This document shows, piece by piece, positions 25,822 to 33,273 of a stretch of DNA of 41,569 nt. The stretch covers positions 1-41,569 of the forward strand of contig CANHHX010000015.1 in the NCBI GenBank assembly GCA_947461125.1, in the 5' to 3' direction. The position numbers and the translations under genes are program-made. The notes beneath the pieces were generated by a model. The model was not told the origin of the DNA. It worked only from the letters and a program-made list of their open reading frames with translations, and searched no databases. Positions within the stretch are counted from its first letter, which is position 1. Every line of letters begins with the position of its first letter. The DNA comes from Bacteroidota bacterium (lineage in GTDB: Bacteria > Bacteroidota > Bacteroidia > Chitinophagales > Chitinophagaceae).

Positions 25822-27003
25822 ATGGGCTATACCAAGCAAGAACTTGAATCACTAAGAGATTTTTATAAGAACCAATTACTCAACGATACGATTCCGTTTT
25901 GGTTTCCGCGATCTTATGATCATAAGTATGGTGGATTTTTATTGATGCGAGATGAAGATGGCAGTTTGATTGATGATGATAAAGCAGTTTGGATCCAAGG
26001 GAGAGCTACCTGGCTATTAGCTTCGCTGTATAATACAGTCGGTGCACAATCTGAATGGTTGGATGGAGCAAAACTTGGGTATGATTTTTTGAATCAACAT
26101 TGTTTCGACACAGATGGACGCATGTTTTTTCATGTGACAAGAGATGGAAAGCCAATTCGTAAAAGACGTTATTATTTTTCTGAAACATTTTATGTAATTG
26201 CAGCTGCTGCGTATGCGCAGGCAACAGGCGATGAGCATGTTGCTAATCGTGCACGTGAAGTTTTTGGTCAGTGTATCGATTATTCTACGAAACCTGGCAT
26301 GATTGCGCCAAAGTATACCGATGTACGACCAACAAAAGGTATTGGTGTACCGATGATAATGATGAACACTGCACAACAATTGCGCAGTACTATAGGTGAT
26401 GATCGTTGTGATGCTTTGATAGATCATTGGATTGATGAAATCGAACGTGATTTTGTAAAACACGAAATTGAATGTGTGATGGAGCAGGTAGCACCTGACG
26501 GCAGTATAATTGACCATATCGATGGAAGAACATTGAATCCCGGCCATGCAATAGAGGGGGCTTGGTTTATTTTGCATGAAGCCATGCACAGAAACAATGA
26601 TCCAAGGTTAATTGAGTTAGGTTGTAAGATGATTGATTATATGTGGGAAAGGGGTTGGGACAAAGAATATGGTGGTTTGTTTTATTTTAGAGATGTGTAT
26701 GGAAAGCCTGTACAAGAGTATTGGCAGGACATGAAATTCTGGTGGCCACATAACGAAGCCATCATTGCAACCTTAATGGCTTATTTATTGACAGGTAAGG
26801 AGAAGTACGCGAACATGCATAAGCAAGTACATGCGTACAGTTATAAAAATTTCTATGATCCGAAAGGTGGAGAATGGTTTGGTTATTTGCATAGAGATGG
26901 GCGATTAGCGCAATCGGCAAAAGGGAATTTATTTAAGGGAGCATTTCATGTACCGCGACAAGAATGGTATTGCTGGCAACTTCTGAAATCTTTCCATCCA
27001 TGA
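25822..27003 (+). CDS. AGE-family epimerase (N-acylglucosamine 2-epimerase)
   Basis: The 393-residue cytoplasmic protein has the (alpha/alpha)6-barrel pattern of AGE epimerases, with R61 in IQGRATW, RRYYFSETFY, H242 and E245 in NPGHAIEGAW, and H310 and E312 in WWPHNEAII, the conserved catalytic region. In this context it converts N-acetylmannosamine from the lyase to N-acetylglucosamine, replacing the NanK/NanE route. No NanK-like kinase is present. It is 6 bp after the sialidase, and its stop overlaps the next start (ATGA). Confidence 0.92.
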   Translation: MGYTKQELESLRDFYKNQLLNDTIPFWFPRSYDHKYGGFLLMRDEDGSLIDDDKAVWIQGRATWLLASLYNTVGAQSEWLDGAKLGYDFLNQHCFDTDGRMFFHVTRDGKPIRKRRYYFSETFYVIAAAAYAQATGDEHVANRAREVFGQCIDYSTKPGMIAPKYTDVRPTKGIGVPMIMMNTAQQLRSTIGDDRCDALIDHWIDEIERDFVKHEIECVMEQVAPDGSIIDHIDGRTLNPGHAIEGAWFILHEAMHRNNDPRLIELGCKMIDYMWERGWDKEYGGLFYFRDVYGKPVQEYWQDMKFWWPHNEAIIATLMAYLLTGKEKYANMHKQVHAYSYKNFYDPKGGEWFGYLHRDGRLAQSAKGNLFKGAFHVPRQEWYCWQLLKSFHP

Positions 27004-28496
27004 AATATTTGATTACTTATGTCTTTTTTATTTTGTTGGGTTGTCCCTTTTTTTCTCAGGCGCAGCTTCAAATTGCTGTACAGTTTTCAGACAACATGGT
27101 ACTGCAGCGCAATCAACCTATCAGACTTTGGGGCAAGGGAAAACCAGATGAAAAAATTGATGCACAATTAGGTTCACTTACTGCATCTGCCATCGTACAA
27201 CAAAACAGCAGCTGGCAAATCAATTTTCCTGCGCAGCCCGCTACTACATCGCCCTTACAGCTGATGCTTGCGATGGGTCAAGAAAAAATTCAAATCAATA
27301 ATATTTTAATTGGCGATGTGTGGTTGTGCATTGGTCAGTCGAATATGGAATGGCCCATGAGCAGAGAACTGCATTGGAAAACTGAACAGCAACAAGCTGA
27401 TCAATCCTTGATTCGTTTTATCAATCCACCTCCTGTTGGAAGGTATGTGTACAATATAAAGTTCAAGGATTCCTTATTGCAAAGATTGAAAGAAGAAAAA
27501 TTTTATCATTGGAATGGATGGGAAACAAGTTCATCATCGACTATCTCCAGTATGAGTTCAGTCGCTTATTACTTTGCCAAACGTATTCAACAGGATGTGG
27601 CTATCCCGGTTGGTTTAATCAATTTATCCATTGGTGGAGCTCCGTTGGAAAGTTTTATCGGGACTGAAGCGTTGTTGGCGGATGAGCAGTTCAAACAAAA
27701 AGTAAACGGCAATTGGTTGTTCAATGATGCATTGCCAGCTTGGATAAGGCAAAGAGGCTTACAGAATTTAGATAGTGTTCCATTTATATATGGAGATGAA
27801 TATGGCCCCAATCATGCTTTCAAGCCTGGCTTTGCTTACAAGAGCGGCATATTACCCTTGATAAATTTTCCCATCAGTGGAGTATTGGTTTATCAGGGAG
27901 AGAGCAATGCAGAAGAAAAAGAACGTGTGGATGAGTATGGAAAATTATTCAGGCTGCTTGTCAATCAATATAGACAAAATTGGTCCCTGCCCAACCTGCC
28001 TTTTTACTGGGTGCAACTTTCTTCTATTGAAAGGCCCCACTGGCCTGCGTTTAGGGATGAACAAAGAAAATTACTGGAGTTGATTCCGAATAGTGGTATG
28101 GCTGTTACCACTGATTATGGTCTGCGTAACGATGTGCATCCTCCAAATAAAAAAATCGTAGGTGAGCGACTAGCCTTGTTGGCTTTGCGTGATATCTATC
28201 AACAAAAAATAATTGCTGCTGGTCCTTTGCCTCTTGCTGCAACCTACAAACGCAACAAAGTAATTGTACATTTCAAGTATGCGGATGAACTGAAAACAAG
28301 TGATGGTAATACCTTGCGTGAATTTTCTATTGATGGTGTATTAACAACCACTGCCATTATCAAAAAAAATAAAGTTATTATTGATGTCGATAATAAACCG
28401 AAAGGTATATGGTATGGATGGAAGCCATTCAGTGAAGGCAACCTCGTGAATAAGGCAGGATTGCCGGCATCGACTTTTTACCTAAACATTGATTAG
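27000..28496 (+). CDS. Sialate O-acetylesterase (SGNH/SASA family)
   Basis: The 498-residue protein starts at ATG 27000 (MKYLITYVFFILLGCPFF), which overlaps the AGE gene's stop codon. It has a signal peptide ending near SQAQ, an N-terminal beta domain and the SASA esterase motif CIGQSNMEWPM with catalytic S114. VYQGESNA and the C-terminal DVHPPNK segment supply the later catalytic residues. It removes O-acetyl groups from sialic acids so that the sialidase and lyase can act. The full 498-residue length fits the family. Confidence 0.92.
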   Translation: MKYLITYVFFILLGCPFFSQAQLQIAVQFSDNMVLQRNQPIRLWGKGKPDEKIDAQLGSLTASAIVQQNSSWQINFPAQPATTSPLQLMLAMGQEKIQINNILIGDVWLCIGQSNMEWPMSRELHWKTEQQQADQSLIRFINPPPVGRYVYNIKFKDSLLQRLKEEKFYHWNGWETSSSSTISSMSSVAYYFAKRIQQDVAIPVGLINLSIGGAPLESFIGTEALLADEQFKQKVNGNWLFNDALPAWIRQRGLQNLDSVPFIYGDEYGPNHAFKPGFAYKSGILPLINFPISGVLVYQGESNAEEKERVDEYGKLFRLLVNQYRQNWSLPNLPFYWVQLSSIERPHWPAFRDEQRKLLELIPNSGMAVTTDYGLRNDVHPPNKKIVGERLALLALRDIYQQKIIAAGPLPLAATYKRNKVIVHFKYADELKTSDGNTLREFSIDGVLTTTAIIKKNKVIIDVDNKPKGIWYGWKPFSEGNLVNKAGLPASTFYLNID

Positions 28497-28512
28497 TCTA
28501 AAATAACTGTAT

Positions 28513-31083
28513 ATGAAAAAACTATACTTCAGTTTAGTGATTTGTTATTTATCGCTGCAGATGACGTTTGCGCAGATAAAGCTTCCGGTCTATTATGACT
28601 CTATGTTTAGTACATACTATCTGCAACGCGTAAGCTTGTTTGATGTCATGCCTGTTCAAAAAGAGGATGTGGTATTTATTGGCAACAGTATTACTGATGG
28701 TGCGGAGTGGAGTGAGTTGTTTAGTGATTTGCACATTAAAAATAGAGGTATTAGTGGGGATATTAGTTCCGGCATCTTGCATCGCTGGCAACAAATTGTA
28801 GCGGCTAAGCCGAAGAAGGTTATTTTAATGATAGGTACCAATGATCTTGCACGGGGTGTTAGTGCTGATAGCGTTGTTAAAAATATTTTAGTGGCTGCTG
28901 ATTACCTCAAGCAGGAGAGTTCCTCTACACAACTCTATATTCAAAGTATTTTACCCGTCACCGATTTCTACCAAAAATTTACTGGTCATACGAGTAAGGT
29001 CGCCCAAATTCTGGAAACCAATAATAAACTAAAATTAGCTGCAACAGCTCATCAGTATAAGTATATCGACTTACACTCCGCTTTCATCAATGCTGATGGC
29101 AAAATGAATGAACGTTATACCAATGATGGATTACACTTGGTCGGAGAAGGATACATGTTGTGGAAGCACCTTGTATTTTCATATGTATACGACTTGGATG
29201 AAAAACCAGCATTGATTCCATTACCTCAACAAGTAAAATGGACGAACAATTGTTTTCCTTTGTATCGTACAAAAGATATTGTGGTAAGTGATAGTCGTTT
29301 GCAAAAAGAAGCAATAGTCTTGCAAACATATCTTCAAACAAAGGGCATGCCTTTGCGTATTGTAGGGAAAGCTTCTAGCGAGCAAGCATCGATTCATTTA
29401 GTATTGGCGGATCATTCAACTATAATAAATAAAGAAGAGGGATATACCTTAACCGTGACTGCTAATAACATCACTATTACTGCTCCAGCACCACACGGTG
29501 TTTTTAATGGCGTACAAACCTTGAGGCAGTTGATGCGTGATGGGGTGCTGGTGGATGGTTGTGAAATAACCGACTGGCCTGCATTTGCAATGAGGGGTTA
29601 CATGATTGATGTGGGTAGAAATTATTTATCGATTCCTTACTTAAAAGAGCAAATTGATGTGATGGCTAAGAGTAAAATGAATGTTTTTCATTTTCATCCG
29701 ACTGAAGATATCGCTTGGCGATTTGAAGTGAAATCGTTTCCACATCTAACTGATGCTAAACATATGTTGCGTAACAAAGGTAAATATTATACAGTTGAAG
29801 AGATTAAAGAGTTGATTGCTTATTGTAAAGAGCGGTACATTACTTTGATTCCGGAGATTGATATGCCCGGACATAGTGCAGCGTTTAAAAGGGCTATGGG
29901 TTTTGATATGCAAAGTGATAGCGGAAAAATTGTGGTCAAGCAAATACTTTCAGAAATCTGTGATACCTATGATGTTTCTTATGTGCATATTGGTTCGGAT
30001 GAAGTCCGAATTAAAGACACTAGTTTTGTTCCGGAGATGACGCGTTTGCTTGAAGCTCGTGGCAAAAAAGTGATGGGATGGCAGCCTGGCGGCAATTTTA
30101 GTTCAACTACCATTAGACAGTTGTGGAGAGAAGATGCCAATCGTTCATTTATCGTTGAAGGCGTTCCGTATATTGATTCACGACATTTGTATTTGAATCA
30201 TCATGATCCCGAAGAATCCACCGTGACTATTTTCAATAGAAAAATTGCTAACCGTCAACAGGGAGATCAATTTGCTTTGGGTGCTATTTTGTGTTTGTGG
30301 CATGACCGCAATGTGGGCAGAGAAGATGATGTATTAAAAATGAATCCAGTATATCCTGGAATGCTTGCTTTTGCAGAACGAATTTGGAGAGGAGGCGGAC
30401 AAGCAAATTGGATTGCCAATGTTTCAGATGGAGATGCTGTTGCTTTTGCAGCATTTGAAAATAGGATGATGGAGCACAAGCAGTTGTATTTTACGGGTAA
30501 GGAATTTCCTTATCAGCGTCAAACCAATATTCAATGGGATTTGTATGGACCCTTTGCTAATGAAGGAAACGTTAATCGTGTCTTTGATATAGAAAAATGG
30601 AAGAATGGTTATAGTTTTCCCAAGCCTTCAAAACAAGTGGTGGGTGGTACAATTGTAATGCGCCATTTTTGGGATCCATTGATCAAAGGTGCAGTTGACG
30701 AAGCAAAAGAAAATACAACCTGGTATGCATCTACAAAAATCTGGAGTGATGAAGTAGGAGAATTCCCTTATTGGATTGGGTTTTATGATTTGTCAAGATC
30801 ACCCGCCACTAACACAGCGCCATCAGGCAAATGGGACGTAAATGGCGGTGTAGTTTGGGTAAATGGCGTATTAGTACCTACGCCCAATTGGAACAGGCCT
30901 GGAGCAAAGGGAGATCCAGAAGTGCCATTGATTGATGAAGGTTATAGTTATAGACCACCGACCATGATTAAACTCAATAAAGGTTGGAACAAGGTGTTGA
31001 TCAAATCGCCTGTCGGTTCGTTCAAATCACATGATTGGCAGACGCCAGTGAAATGGATGTTTACTTTCCTGCCAGTTAAGTAA
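28513..31083 (+). CDS. Two-domain SGNH hydrolase-GH20 beta-N-acetylhexosaminidase
   Basis: The 856-residue exported protein (signal peptide to about 20) has an N-terminal SGNH/GDSL esterase-like domain: GNSIT with S59, NRG at 78-80, GTND at 108-111 and D205-G-L-H208. A GH20 part follows: the GH20b fold from about 234 to 350, R361 in MRGYMIDVGRN, PEIDMPGH and the catalytic D496-E497 in HIGSDE, where the usual HxGGDE has S for the second G. A C-terminal extension of about 170 residues may bind carbohydrate. It would remove terminal GlcNAc/GalNAc and an acyl group from the same glycans. It is the last gene of the operon. Confidence 0.9.
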   Translation: MKKLYFSLVICYLSLQMTFAQIKLPVYYDSMFSTYYLQRVSLFDVMPVQKEDVVFIGNSITDGAEWSELFSDLHIKNRGISGDISSGILHRWQQIVAAKPKKVILMIGTNDLARGVSADSVVKNILVAADYLKQESSSTQLYIQSILPVTDFYQKFTGHTSKVAQILETNNKLKLAATAHQYKYIDLHSAFINADGKMNERYTNDGLHLVGEGYMLWKHLVFSYVYDLDEKPALIPLPQQVKWTNNCFPLYRTKDIVVSDSRLQKEAIVLQTYLQTKGMPLRIVGKASSEQASIHLVLADHSTIINKEEGYTLTVTANNITITAPAPHGVFNGVQTLRQLMRDGVLVDGCEITDWPAFAMRGYMIDVGRNYLSIPYLKEQIDVMAKSKMNVFHFHPTEDIAWRFEVKSFPHLTDAKHMLRNKGKYYTVEEIKELIAYCKERYITLIPEIDMPGHSAAFKRAMGFDMQSDSGKIVVKQILSEICDTYDVSYVHIGSDEVRIKDTSFVPEMTRLLEARGKKVMGWQPGGNFSSTTIRQLWREDANRSFIVEGVPYIDSRHLYLNHHDPEESTVTIFNRKIANRQQGDQFALGAILCLWHDRNVGREDDVLKMNPVYPGMLAFAERIWRGGGQANWIANVSDGDAVAFAAFENRMMEHKQLYFTGKEFPYQRQTNIQWDLYGPFANEGNVNRVFDIEKWKNGYSFPKPSKQVVGGTIVMRHFWDPLIKGAVDEAKENTTWYASTKIWSDEVGEFPYWIGFYDLSRSPATNTAPSGKWDVNGGVVWVNGVLVPTPNWNRPGAKGDPEVPLIDEGYSYRPPTMIKLNKGWNKVLIKSPVGSFKSHDWQTPVKWMFTFLPVK

Positions 31084-31244
31084 TTATTTATTTGAAAACT
31101 TTCTGTGGTATTATGGGAAAAACGCTTAAACTGACCCCTTGTTGCGCTAAAGGGCGGGCAATATGTGGGTTTTCTCCATTAATCCAAACCTCCACCATGA
31201 TTACTATTTTAGAATACACTTCTTATGAACACAAATAAGCATTT

Positions 31245-31271
31245 AAAAGAAGGCATCAAGGGCCTTCTTTT
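31245..31271 (+). terminator. Terminator after the sialic-acid operon
   Basis: A 10-bp inverted repeat (31245-31254 with 31262-31271) ends in a T-run. The hairpin and the following GATTTTAAGGAACTTCT resemble the terminator block at 32204, so it belongs to the repeated post-tRNA flank as well as ending the operon. Confidence 0.85.
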
Positions 31272-31315
31272 TTGATTTTAAGGAACTTCTCTAAGACCCC
31301 TACTAAACTATAAAA

Positions 31316-31367
31316 TTCCCTTAAATCCTTCCAGATTTGGTTAGAATGTAGTACAATGGTGGCTACA
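31316..31367 (+). repeat. Degenerate right-end scar, copy 1
   Basis: TTCCCTTAAATCC..TCCA.ATTTGGTTAGAATGTAGTACAAT.. ending in GGCTACA recurs at 33014-33064 and 36282-36332. Its first 30 bases resemble the start of the right ends at 14773 and 32020. It joins directly to a left-end copy. Confidence 0.7.
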
Positions 31368-31448
31368 TGATAATCAAGGACTTACGTTAAATCGTGGGTC
31401 CTTTGTTGTTTCTGCGTGAGGTTTGCGTGAGGTTTTGCGTGAGGTTTT
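31363..31448 (+). repeat. Left-end sequence, copy 2
   Basis: This repeats 10786-10871 with one mismatch in 86 bp, including the terminator hairpin (31376-31403) and three GCGTGAGG repeats (31414, 31425, 31437) at the same 11- and 12-bp spacing. Confidence 0.92.
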
Positions 31449-31560
31449 AACTTTTAAATAGAATTGTTTCTATGCACACAAAAATCACATTTAAATAATT
31501 TAAAATTAATATTCTAGTTATACTTCTTTTCTAATTTACTACTGAATTAATAAATTAAAA

Positions 31561-31929
31561 ATGGCCTCCCGAACCATTTCTGTGAAAGATATTTATAATC
31601 TATTTCCAAATAATAGGATAATGGATACTCTACCATTGATTAAAGTTGAACTTATTGTTGAAATAAGTTTTGAAACATTTGGGCAGGTACAATACACTGA
31701 TGAAAATGGAAGACCATGGATTAAAGAATTTGTTGGAAATAAGTGGGTAAAAGAAATATTTTTAAAGCAACCAAGAGAAATTAAATTCAGCGTTTTTGTA
31801 AATAATCAGTTTTTGCAGAAAGGAAGGTATGGCACTTTAATAAAAAAAATAGATAATGAAGTTGTTGATCAAAAAGAATTTCAATTAAGTGGCGATAAAT
31901 TATTTGAAGGGTGGTTTAAACTGGGTTAG
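31561..31929 (+). CDS. Hypothetical protein, sole gene of a mini-unit
   Basis: The 122-residue soluble protein is not recognised. It is strand rich (VELIVEISFETFGQVQYTD, REIKFSVFVNN) and ends in a FEGWFKLG tail, with no signal peptide, no membrane segment and no cysteine. It stands alone between a left-end copy (ends 31448) and a right end (starts 32020), making it the only cargo of a unit of about 0.8 kb. It could be an anti-phage, regulatory or selfish product; nothing in the sequence decides. Confidence 0.55.
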   Translation: MASRTISVKDIYNLFPNNRIMDTLPLIKVELIVEISFETFGQVQYTDENGRPWIKEFVGNKWVKEIFLKQPREIKFSVFVNNQFLQKGRYGTLIKKIDNEVVDQKEFQLSGDKLFEGWFKLG

Positions 31930-32019
31930 TAAATTACCCAAATAAAGGGGTCTCATAGATGTTAGACAAAGCGGGGAATGTTTCTACATTCCCTTTTTTA
32001 ATATCTGTGTCATGAAAAC

Positions 32020-32152
32020 ACCCCCTCAAATCGGTCCAAATCGGTCGTTTTCGGTTTTGTGAAAACATAACGCACTACAAATCAACGCCTTCATTTTCAC
32101 AAAAAATCTTCATAACCCTGAGGTCCCGGGTTCAAATCCCGGTCTCGCTACA
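32020..32152 (+). repeat. Right-end sequence, copy 2
   Basis: These 133 bp align without gaps to 14773-14905. The early part holds a tandem CAAATCGGTC repeat where the other copy has a tandem CTGAATTCG repeat, so the repeat unit differs while the two-repeat layout is kept. The end is a tRNA-Met 3' fragment. Confidence 0.88.
32109..32152 (+). pseudogene. 3' fragment of tRNA-Met (second attachment-site remnant)
   Basis: These 44 nt are identical to the fragment at 14862-14905, including the CCGGG/CCCGG T-stem. There is no 5' half. Confidence 0.92.
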
Positions 32153-32154
32153 AT

Positions 32155-32191
32155 GTTATTCTTTAAAATAACTATTATTTTAAAGAATAAC
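32155..32191. other. Long perfect hairpin after the tRNA fragment
   Basis: A 17-bp perfect inverted repeat (32155-32171 with 32175-32191) with a 3-nt loop directly follows the tRNA fragment. Shorter relatives occur at 36336-36351 and near 33201-33219. It may be a terminator-like or recombination structure. Confidence 0.7.
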
Positions 32192-32203
32192 CTATGACTA
32201 AGG

Positions 32204-32230
32204 AAAGTCGGCTTTAAGGGCCGACTTTTT
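32204..32230. terminator. Terminator after the second tRNA fragment
   Basis: A 9-bp GC-rich inverted repeat (32204-32212 with 32220-32228) is followed by a T-run. Similar hairpins at 31245, 33230 and 36364 show that this flank is repeated. Confidence 0.85.
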
Positions 32231-32259
32231 GTTTTTAAGGAACTTTTTTGGAAACGTGA

Positions 32260-32877
32260 TTATTTGGGACTAACGATATAAAACACGGTATCTATAAAAT
32301 AGAGCATACCATTTTGGGTCAGTACATTTTCGTCATGAAGATCTTCTAGAATCAAACTTAGTTCCTCATTATAATAGTCGTGGTTCTTTTTATTAATAAA
32401 GCCATTATTTTCTAAAAAGGTTTTTACTACATTTAAATCAGTTTTTTCATTAGCTTTTACAAATGGCTGTTCAACCACAGCATATAAAACATTCAAATCT
32501 TTGTGAAAACCTAATAGTTGATATGCCGTATCAGGGAAAAATAAATTATTAAGTAAGAGGTTGTGAAAATAATCAACCCAACTTGCGTAGTAAATTGCAT
32601 CATTCAATTTAAGAACAGTCGAGCCATCTTTTAAATAGACCCTCTGCTCGGCACCTTGCGAAACGTATAAATCTATATTGATATTCTCTACCCAAAGATT
32701 ATTGTCATCTGCAAATTGAACTAAGCTCTTTGTTTCTTCTTCTTTGTGCTGCTGTTGGTCTTTAGCCATTGCGCTTGGTCCTTGGCTTCCTTTAAGGTAA
32801 CTGCAGGCTGCTTGGATAAGATGATGGTGCTTAACTTGGCTCTTTCCAGAAAGGATATGTTGTATGTCATCTCTCAT
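32260..32877 (-). CDS. Protein with a polyvalent-protein-type kinase domain
   Basis: The 205-residue protein begins with a basic helix (MRDDIQHILSGKSQVKHHHL) and then a short kinase-like core: G75-AEQRVY in place of the glycine loop, K90 in STVLKL, a catalytic-loop-like LEDLHDENVL (H181, D182, N184) and D196 in YFIDTVF. This matches the putative kinase domain found in large polyvalent proteins of phages and conjugative elements, and as small stand-alone genes in Bacteroidota. The target is unknown. It sits alone between a right end and a scar, so it appears to be cargo of its own unit. Confidence 0.72.
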   Translation of the reverse strand: MRDDIQHILSGKSQVKHHHLIQAACSYLKGSQGPSAMAKDQQQHKEEETKSLVQFADDNNLWVENINIDLYVSQGAEQRVYLKDGSTVLKLNDAIYYASWVDYFHNLLLNNLFFPDTAYQLLGFHKDLNVLYAVVEQPFVKANEKTDLNVVKTFLENNGFINKKNHDYYNEELSLILEDLHDENVLTQNGMLYFIDTVFYIVSPK

Positions 32878-33013
32878 GAAGTATTTAGTTAAACAAAGTT
32901 AATCAATTATTTCAATGATACTGTTGGCGCACTATTCTTCATTAATTACATCTTTGTTTTGGTCAAAATCCTTGATTTTAAGCATTATAAATAACTCCGC
33001 CAGTTTGTGTAAC

Positions 33014-33064
33014 TCCCTCAAATCTCTCCATATTTGGTCAGAATGTAGTACAATATTGGCTACA
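33014..33064 (+). repeat. Degenerate right-end scar, copy 2
   Basis: This matches the scars at 31316 and 36282 (TCCCTCAAATCTCTCCATATTTGGT, read in two parts, then GAATGTAGTACAATATTGGCTACA in part). It closes the kinase unit. Confidence 0.68.
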
Positions 33065-33074
33065 AAGCCAACTG

Positions 33075-33145
33075 AACGCGAAGCGTTTGGTTGTAAGGCT
33101 TTGGGTAAGGCGAACTGCGAGGATGTCGACGCAGTCGACAAATCC
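33075..33145. other. GC-rich structured intergenic block
   Basis: Two hairpins stand out from AT-rich surroundings: AACGC-GAA-GCGTT (33075-33087), and a larger one with GGATGTCGAC (33121-33130) pairing to GTCGACAAATCC (33134-33145) with a two-base bulge. It lies between a scar and a terminator and has no credible gene. It could be a small RNA or an intergenic repeat. Confidence 0.45.
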
Positions 33146-33229
33146 GAGGGGAAATTGAGCTGCTAATTCAATCATAAACTACCAAACCGGCCTCACTATA
33201 CTTTTATTTTAGAGAATAACATATGAAGT

Positions 33230-33258
33230 AAAAGGTAGGCTTAAATGGCCTGCTTTTT
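33230..33258. terminator. Terminator of the third post-tRNA flank
   Basis: An 11-bp stem with G-T pairs (33230-33240 with 33248-33258) and a T-run. It can end the minus-strand gene that follows and belongs to the same repeated family as 31245, 32204 and 36364. Confidence 0.75.
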
Positions 33259-33273
33259 TGATGTTAAAGTTTA

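Larger units (their letters stand above)
31084..31560. other. Gene-free junction region after the sialic-acid operon
   Basis: This 477-bp region contains no credible gene. It holds a terminator (31245-31271), a degenerate right-end scar (31316-31367) and the second left-end copy (31363-31448), then AT-rich sequence before the next gene. Confidence 0.85.

Noticed and set aside
26017..26589. Long minus-strand open frame within the AGE epimerase gene
   Set aside because: It is a reverse-strand shadow of a well-supported gene and its translation is rich in histidine, cysteine and threonine with no family pattern.
32915..33166. Possible small proteins on either strand across the scar
   Set aside because: The frames cross a repeat scar and a hairpin-rich block, have no family similarity, and their openness follows from the repeat sequence.
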